Below, piece after piece: positions 59,035 through 64,000 of a stretch of 64,000 nt of DNA. Each line of letters opens with the position of its first letter. Position 1 is the stretch's first letter. Both the position numbers and the translations under genes were made by a program. Source of the stretch: Salinisphaera aquimarina (GTDB taxonomy: Bacteria > Pseudomonadota > Gammaproteobacteria > Nevskiales > Salinisphaeraceae); contig NZ_JBHRSS010000010.1 in the NCBI RefSeq assembly GCF_042643355.1, forward strand, positions 124,001 to 188,000. Reading direction: 5' to 3'. A model generated the notes under the pieces. That model was given only the letters and a program-made list of their open reading frames with translations, made no database searches and had not been told where the DNA came from.

Positions 59035-59724
59035 ATGCTTGATCCGGCCCAGGCCGAGGTGCTTCGGCTGAGTCTTTGGGTGGCGATCACCGCCGTCGCC
59101 TGCAGTCTGCCCTTTGCGCTGGCCGTTGGCTGGTTTCTCGCCCGCTCGCGCTGGCGCGGCAAGATGGTGGTGGATGCGCTGGTGCATCTGCCGCTGGTAC
59201 TGCCGCCGGTGGTCACTGGTTATCTGCTGCTCATCGGCCTGGGTCGCAATAGCCTGATCGGCGGCTGGCTGGCCGATACCTTCGGCCTCGTTTTCGCCTT
59301 TCGCTGGACCGGCGCGGCGCTGGCCGGCGCGATCATGGGTTTTCCGTTGCTGGTGCGCCCGATCCGGCTGTCGCTGGAAGCGATCGACAGCCGGGTCGAG
59401 GACGCCGCGGCCACGCTCGGGGCCGGCCCGGTGTGGGTCTGGCTGAGCATCACCCTGCCGCTGGCGCTGCCCGGCGTGATCGCCGGCCTGGTGCTGGCCT
59501 TCGCCCGGGCCCTGGGCGAATTCGGCGCCACCATTACCTTCGCCGCCAATATCCCCGGCGAGACACGCACGCTGCCGCTCGCGATCTACAGTTTCATCCA
59601 GGTGCCCGGCGGGGAAGGCCAGGCGCTGCAGCTGATCCTGATCTCGGTGGCGGTCTCGTTCGGGGCCCTGTTCGCCTCGGAACTGATGGCGCGCTATATC
59701 AAGCGCAGACAGGCGGTGCGCTGA
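59035..59724 (+). CDS. modB: Molybdate ABC transporter permease
   Basis: A 229-residue inner-membrane permease with five hydrophobic segments. The EAA loop is DAAATLGAGPVWVWLSITLPLALPG, and LARALGEFGATITFAANIPGETRTLPL is the strongly conserved ModB signature. It pairs with ModC as the channel for molybdate. The start ATG 59035 follows modA by 17 bases; its stop overlaps modC as TGATG. Confidence 0.96.
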   Translation: MLDPAQAEVLRLSLWVAITAVACSLPFALAVGWFLARSRWRGKMVVDALVHLPLVLPPVVTGYLLLIGLGRNSLIGGWLADTFGLVFAFRWTGAALAGAIMGFPLLVRPIRLSLEAIDSRVEDAAATLGAGPVWVWLSITLPLALPGVIAGLVLAFARALGEFGATITFAANIPGETRTLPLAIYSFIQVPGGEGQALQLILISVAVSFGALFASELMARYIKRRQAVR

Positions 59725-60824
59725 TGCTCGAGATTGATGTCAGCCACCGGCTCGGAGATTTTTCGCTGGATTGCGCGTTCGCGAGCGCGGAACGGGTCAC
59801 CGGTCTGTTCGGCCCGTCGGGCGCGGGCAAGAGCACGCTGCTGCGCATTCTCGCCGGCCTGATCACGCCCGCGCGCGGGCGCATCGTGCTGGCCGGGCGT
59901 TGTGTCTTCGATAGCGAGCGGGGTATCCGTATCCCCGCGCATCGCCGGCGTATCGGCTATGTGTTCCAGCAGGCGCGCCTGTTCGCGCACCTGAACGTCC
60001 GCCACAATCTGGGTTACGGGGCCTGGTTCGCGCGCGCACACCGACGCGCAGCGGATTTCGATCGCGTCGTCGACATGCTCGACATCGGCCCGTTGCTGGA
60101 ACGCCGCATCGCCGGGCTGTCCGGCGGCGAGCAGCAGCGGATCGCCATCGGCCGGGCCTTGCTGTCCGATCCCGCGATGCTGCTGCTCGACGAACCGCTG
60201 GCGTCGCTGGACGCGACCCGCAAGGCCGAAGTGCTGCCCTATATCGAGCGGCTCAGCCAGGAATCGGCGCTGCCGATCGTGTTCGTCAGTCACCAACTGG
60301 ACGAAATGCTGCGTCTGGCCAATCGCCATGTGGTGGCGGTCAGCGAGGGGCGTATTGCTTTTTCCGGTCCGACCGCGGATTTTCTCGCGCGTCCCGAATT
60401 GCTGGGGGCCGAACATGCCCGCGACGCGGGTGCGCTGCTGCGTGCGCAGGTAGGGCGGCATGTGCCGGAACACGGGCTGTCGGTGCTCGACTGCGAGAAC
60501 CAGTCGTTGTTCGTGCCCCATCTGGAACAGGACATCGCCAGCCCGGTGACGCTGCATGTACGCGCCCGTGACGTGATGCTGGCGCGCGAGCGTCCGGCGG
60601 GCATCAGCGCTCTGAATGTGCTCGCCGGCCATGTCGAATCGGTCACCGCCGATGGAGACTATGCGGTCAATGTGATGCTCGCGATCGGCCATCAACGTCT
60701 GGAAGCACGGGTCACCCGGCGCTCGGCCGAGGCTCTGGACCTGCGCGTGGGCCAGCTTCTGTTTGCCGTGGTCAAGAGCCTGGCGCTGGCCGAGCAGTCC
60801 TGGCAGCGGCTGGCCGGGTTGTAG
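59724..60824 (+). CDS. modC: Molybdate ABC transporter ATP-binding protein
   Basis: A 366-residue ATPase: Walker A GPSGAGKST, signature LSGGEQQRIAIGRAL, Walker B MLLLDEPLASLD, then a C-terminal regulatory domain with TOBE/MOP-type repeat (about 295-360: SALNVLAGHVESV). Molybdate or cofactor status is often sensed by that domain in ModC. ATG 59724 overlaps the modB stop by one base. It closes the operon; the moa genes that follow run in the opposite direction, ending 26 bases away. Confidence 0.95.
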   Translation: MLEIDVSHRLGDFSLDCAFASAERVTGLFGPSGAGKSTLLRILAGLITPARGRIVLAGRCVFDSERGIRIPAHRRRIGYVFQQARLFAHLNVRHNLGYGAWFARAHRRAADFDRVVDMLDIGPLLERRIAGLSGGEQQRIAIGRALLSDPAMLLLDEPLASLDATRKAEVLPYIERLSQESALPIVFVSHQLDEMLRLANRHVVAVSEGRIAFSGPTADFLARPELLGAEHARDAGALLRAQVGRHVPEHGLSVLDCENQSLFVPHLEQDIASPVTLHVRARDVMLARERPAGISALNVLAGHVESVTADGDYAVNVMLAIGHQRLEARVTRRSAEALDLRVGQLLFAVVKSLALAEQSWQRLAGL

Positions 60825-60850
60825 CGGCCCGCCGAACAGAGCGCTCTGGC

Positions 60851-61771
60851 CTAGCCGGCGTGCTCGGCAAAACGCTCGTGGATTTCCAGTACGTGGATCA
60901 GGCTCGGCAGCAGTGCAGTCAGGGTTTCCTTCGAGCCCGAGCGGCTGCCGGGGAAAGTGAGCACCAGACTGTTATGGGCAAAGCCGGAGACCCCGCGCGA
61001 GAGCACGGCATAGGGCGTGCGCCGCTGGCCGAAGGCACGGGCGGCTTCCATCAGACCGGGCATGGGCGTGGTCAGCAGCGGTTCCACGGTCTCGACCACG
61101 CGGTCCTTCGGGCCGATGCCGGTGCCGCCCACGGTGACGATCAGGTGGGTGTTGCTGGCCATGGCCGCGCGCACGGCATCGCCCACCCGCTGCTGATCGT
61201 CGGGCAGGATCTGGTAGTCGAGCGGGGCAAAGCCGGCTTTTTCCAGACCTTCGGCGACCTGTTTGCCCGCCGTGTCCGGCTTGTTGCCGTCGGCGACCGG
61301 ATTGGAGACCATCAGCACGGTCGCGCTCAGCGGCTTCTTGAGCGTGCGCTTGTAATGACTCTTGCCGCCGGTCTTGTCGAGCAGACGGGTCTCGCCGATG
61401 GCCAGTTCCGCCGGCTCGGCATAGGGCTTGAGCATGTCGTAGAGGGTGAGCGCGGCCATGCTGGCCGCGGTCAGCGCTTCCATTTCCACGCCGGTGGGGC
61501 CGATGGTGTGGACTTCGGCCTCGATCACCACGCGCTGTTCCTCGAACGCAAAATGCACTTCCGCGGCATGGATCGGCAGCGGATGACACAGCGGCAGCAG
61601 TTCGTCAGTGCGCTTGGCGGCGAGAATGCCCGCGATACGGGCGGTGGCCTGTGGATCGCCTTTTTCGGTATCGCGATCGCGAATACGTTCGATGCAGTGC
61701 GTCGGTGCGTGGAAGGTCGCGGTCGCGGTGGCCGAGCGCAGGGTCTCGGGCTTCATGCCAACGTCTTTCAT
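60851..61771 (-). CDS. moaCB: MoaC-MoaB fusion (molybdopterin biosynthesis)
   Basis: A 306-residue fusion of two cofactor enzymes. Residues 1 to about 145 are MoaC (cyclic pyranopterin monophosphate synthase), with Lys53 and His63 in AAKRTDELLPLCHPLP and Asp112/Lys115 in YDMLKPY. Residues about 150-306 are MoaB/MogA-like (adenylylation/molybdopterin-binding fold), with GGTGIGPKDRVVE and LTFPGSRSGSKE. MoaCB fusions are known in some bacteria. The ATG 61771 overlaps the stop of the moaD-moaE fusion as ATGA. It converges on modC. MoaA, needed for the first step, is not in the window. Confidence 0.92.
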   Translation of the reverse strand: MKDVGMKPETLRSATATATFHAPTHCIERIRDRDTEKGDPQATARIAGILAAKRTDELLPLCHPLPIHAAEVHFAFEEQRVVIEAEVHTIGPTGVEMEALTAASMAALTLYDMLKPYAEPAELAIGETRLLDKTGGKSHYKRTLKKPLSATVLMVSNPVADGNKPDTAGKQVAEGLEKAGFAPLDYQILPDDQQRVGDAVRAAMASNTHLIVTVGGTGIGPKDRVVETVEPLLTTPMPGLMEAARAFGQRRTPYAVLSRGVSGFAHNSLVLTFPGSRSGSKETLTALLPSLIHVLEIHERFAEHAG

Positions 61772-62517
61772 ACCTGGGAACCGGAAGATGAATCAGCCGC
61801 GTCGTCGTTGCGCGGGCGCTCGGGCCGCGGCACTTCGGTGCCTTCGAGATAGGCACTCGAGCCGTCGGCATAGTATTCGTTTTTCCAGACCGCGACCCGC
61901 GCCTTGAGTTCTTCGAGCGCGTAGCGCGCGGCGTCGAAGGCCTGGGCGCGGTGCACCGAGCGCACCACTACATAGACGCTGACTTCGCCGAGCCCGAGCT
62001 GACCGGTGCGGTGCTGGATACGACAGGCGTGGGCGTCGAATTTCTCCATCGCCTCGTGCTCGATATCGGCCAGCGTCTTCGCGGCCAGCGGGCCGTAGGC
62101 AGAGTAGTCCATGGAGACGACTTCACGGCCTTGATTGGCCAGCCGAACGGTGCCGCCGAAGACCACCAGCGCGCCGCAGGTCTCGTCTTCGGTTTCGGCC
62201 ATCAGGGCTGCGAGGTCGAGTTCCTGCGCGCTCAGATGGCGTTCGATGGCGACCTCGGGCTGGCCGCCGGAGACCGGCGGAATCAGGGCGATACGATCGC
62301 CGTCGGCAAGCGTGGCATCGGCTGCGAGCAACGTATCGTCGCGGGCGCAGGCCGTGCGCTCCAGCAGCGCGGCCGCGTTGGGATACTGGAGCTGTGCGCC
62401 GTGGATGAGAGCCGACGGCGTGAAGGGCGCCTGTACGGCCACCGGGACCTGGTCGGCGCCCATCAGCGACTGCAGCTCGCCGAAGCATTCGACGGTGACG
62501 TCAATGATCTGGCTCAT
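61768..62517 (-). CDS. MoaD-MoaE fusion (molybdopterin synthase, MoaX-like)
   Basis: A 249-residue fusion of both molybdopterin-synthase subunits. The N-terminal ubiquitin-like MoaD ends ALIPPVSGG at residues 84-85, where the free diglycine must normally be thiocarboxylated. The chain continues at once into MoaE (QPEVAIERHL onward). MoaE's catalytic pair is kept: Lys205 and Lys212 in ELKARVAVWKNE. As with mycobacterial MoaX, it must be cleaved after the diglycine to work. ATG 62517. It is cotranscribed with the MoaCB gene. The tail after about 225 is Asp/Ser/Pro-rich and of no known role. Confidence 0.93.
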   Translation of the reverse strand: MSQIIDVTVECFGELQSLMGADQVPVAVQAPFTPSALIHGAQLQYPNAAALLERTACARDDTLLAADATLADGDRIALIPPVSGGQPEVAIERHLSAQELDLAALMAETEDETCGALVVFGGTVRLANQGREVVSMDYSAYGPLAAKTLADIEHEAMEKFDAHACRIQHRTGQLGLGEVSVYVVVRSVHRAQAFDAARYALEELKARVAVWKNEYYADGSSAYLEGTEVPRPERPRNDDAADSSSGSQV

Positions 62518-62623
62518 GATTTTAATCGTTGCCTTAAAGGCGGTTGTTCTGCGGCAAGGCTAGACGCCGGGCGCGGGCCGCGCAATTGCGGCCGTCGCGA
62601 CTCGCGATGAAGTACGGCGCCGA

Positions 62624-63850
62624 CTACTGGCCCGTGGCCGCGGTATCGGCAACGGCAGTTCGGCGTGGCTCGGTCCACCAGAACACAAGCGCGGCGGCTT
62701 CGAGTACGCCGGCCACCGTCATCGCACCCGGCCAGCCGGCGATATCGTAGGCCACCCCGGCCATCAGCGAGCCGGCCGCACCGCCGAGAAAGAAGCAACT
62801 CATATAAGCGGTGGTGATCCGGCTGCGTGCTTCCGGGCGCAGGGTATAGATCATGCTCTGATTGAGAATCTGCACGCCCTGCACGCCCAGGTCCATCAGC
62901 AGGATGCCGATCACCAGCGCGATCAGACTGTGCGGCAGCGCCGCCATGAGCACGAACGCGAGCAGTGCCGATACGATGAATCCGGCCGTGCCCAGCTGAC
63001 TGCGCCCGCCGTCGTGCAGACGTCCGGCCAGCGAAGCGCCGATCGCGCCGGCCGCACCCAGCAGGCTGAACAGGCCGATGGTGGTTTCGCTGTAGCCGTA
63101 GGGCGCGGGCGCCAGCAGAAAAGGCAGCGTGGTCCACATGATCGTGAACGAGGCAAAGCCGAGCGTGCCGTAGACGATGCGCCGGCGCAGGACCGGCTCA
63201 TCCACGATCAGGCCCGCGATCGAGCCGAGCACGCGGCCGTAATGCATGCGTTCGCCCGTGGCCTGGGTATCCGGCAGCACGCGATGAAGCAGATAGGCCA
63301 GCACCAGCAGCACCACCGACGCGCAGCCGAAGACCGCGCGCCAGCCGGCGACATCGGCAATCAGGCCGGAGAACGCCCGCGCCAGCAGGATGCCGATCAG
63401 CAGACCGCTCATCACCCGGCCGACCACCGCGCCGCGCTGATCGTCGGCGGCCAGATGCGCCGCCATGGGCACCATGATCTGGGCCGCGGTCGAGGTCAGG
63501 CCAATCAGGAAACTGGCGAGCAGGAACCCGTAGAACCCCGGCGCGAAGGCGGCGCAGGCCAGCGACAGGCAGGCACCCACGCTCACCATCGGCACCAGTC
63601 GGCGCCGATTGAAGAAATCGCCCAGCGGAACCAGGAATACCAGGCCCGCCACGAATCCCAGCTGGGTGACGGTGACAATGCTCGCCGCCGCGGCACTGGA
63701 GACGTCGAAGGTGCGCGCCAGCAGATCGAGCAGGGGCTGGGCGTAATAGATGCCGCCCACCGACAGGCCGCAGGCCACGGCCATGAGCCAGACGAGCGGG
63801 GTGGACGGTGTCAGAGGGGGCGGGCTGTTCGTTGATCGTTGATCGGTCAC
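62624..63850 (-). CDS. MFS transporter
   Basis: A 408-residue major-facilitator protein with 12 hydrophobic segments; the loop between helices 2 and 3 has GDFFNRRRLVP, the usual MFS gating motif. It resembles YnfM/multidrug-type exporters. It lies 106 bases before the moa genes on the same strand but has no evident link to them. ATG 63850. The substrate is unknown. Confidence 0.88.
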   Translation of the reverse strand: MTDQRSTNSPPPLTPSTPLVWLMAVACGLSVGGIYYAQPLLDLLARTFDVSSAAAASIVTVTQLGFVAGLVFLVPLGDFFNRRRLVPMVSVGACLSLACAAFAPGFYGFLLASFLIGLTSTAAQIMVPMAAHLAADDQRGAVVGRVMSGLLIGILLARAFSGLIADVAGWRAVFGCASVVLLVLAYLLHRVLPDTQATGERMHYGRVLGSIAGLIVDEPVLRRRIVYGTLGFASFTIMWTTLPFLLAPAPYGYSETTIGLFSLLGAAGAIGASLAGRLHDGGRSQLGTAGFIVSALLAFVLMAALPHSLIALVIGILLMDLGVQGVQILNQSMIYTLRPEARSRITTAYMSCFFLGGAAGSLMAGVAYDIAGWPGAMTVAGVLEAAALVFWWTEPRRTAVADTAATGQ

Positions 63851-63943
63851 GGAGGCTCTTGGCGGGCGACAGGCAAGCGCAACAGTTTAACGATGCATGA
63901 TGCAGCGACGAAATCGCGGTGCACGAAAATTCCGGCGCCACGT

Positions 63944-63976
63944 TAAAAAAGCCCGCCGGACATCAGTCGGGCGGGC
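63944..63976 (-). terminator. Minus-strand terminator at window edge
   Basis: GCCCGCC (63951-63957) pairs with GGCGGGC (63970-63976) with nested GAC/GTC and an ATCA loop. On the minus strand it is followed by six T. It would end a leftward gene that starts beyond the window. Confidence 0.75.
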
Positions 63977-64000
63977 CGTGCCGCGCCGCGCGCGGTATTC

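Noticed and set aside
1..64000. Mobile elements, CRISPR arrays, tRNA or rRNA genes
   Set aside because: No transposase or integrase motif, no regularly spaced repeats and no tRNA-like cloverleaf with CCA-adjacent end could be recognised on either strand.

Overview
The window is a dense, GC-rich stretch of a bacterial chromosome with short intergenic gaps. I see no rRNA, tRNA, insertion sequence, integrase, prophage or CRISPR array. Gene content points to an aerobic, heterotrophic gammaproteobacterium-like organism: malate synthase G, a DUF4212/acetate-type Na+ symporter, a TRAP transporter, a RegB/RegA redox two-component system, TonB receptors and periplasmic methionine-sulfoxide repair. A halotolerant Salinisphaera-like host would fit, but that is a guess from gene content only.

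Layout. 1-8 kb: the 3' part of an RLAN/RimK-type ATP-grasp gene, glcB, a two-subunit sodium:solute symporter, a DUF445 membrane protein and an Abi-alpha-like protein. 8-19 kb: a four-PAS GGDEF-EAL protein, thiolase, acyl-CoA dehydrogenase, MAPEG, M23 peptidase, a KstD-like flavoprotein, RlpA, a HAD phosphatase and an acyl-CoA thioesterase. 19.5-27.5 kb: a Fur-box-preceded TonB receptor, then desABCD-type genes (PLP decarboxylase, N-hydroxylase, acyltransferase, NIS synthetase) for a hydroxamate siderophore of the desferrioxamine/bisucaberin type. A ThDP 2-keto-acid decarboxylase follows. 29-36.5 kb: EamA exporter, dienelactone hydrolase-NTF2 fusion, an Xre-RES toxin-antitoxin pair with an operator-like repeat, and a second TonB receptor translationally coupled to a PepSY membrane protein. 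36.5-47 kb: RegA/RegB, a second EamA protein, a secreted MetX-like hydrolase, an ABC exporter, a cytosine permease and a TRAP dctPQM operon. 47-49.5 kb: an acetoacetate-decarboxylase-fold protein overlapping an unusual flavodoxin-fold/UbiA fusion.

The most interesting region is 49.9-62.5 kb. A divergent two-component system faces an operon for a secreted methionine-rich repeat protein (13 Met in 74 mature residues), a b-type cytochrome, a YedY/MsrP-like molybdoenzyme lipoprotein, an exported MsrB and a membrane-anchored MsrA. This resembles a combination of the Azospira MrpX/YedY1 hypochlorite-scavenging system and the E. coli HprSR-MsrPQ system, extended by exported MsrA and MsrB. Two more small secreted repeat proteins sharing DSMS/GSMSGG and EAGGxND motifs lie on the other side of the kinase. 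Next come modABC and two fused molybdopterin genes (moaC-moaB and moaD-moaE), which could supply the cofactor. The working model is a periplasmic oxidant-scavenging and methionine-repair island with its own sensor and its own molybdenum supply.
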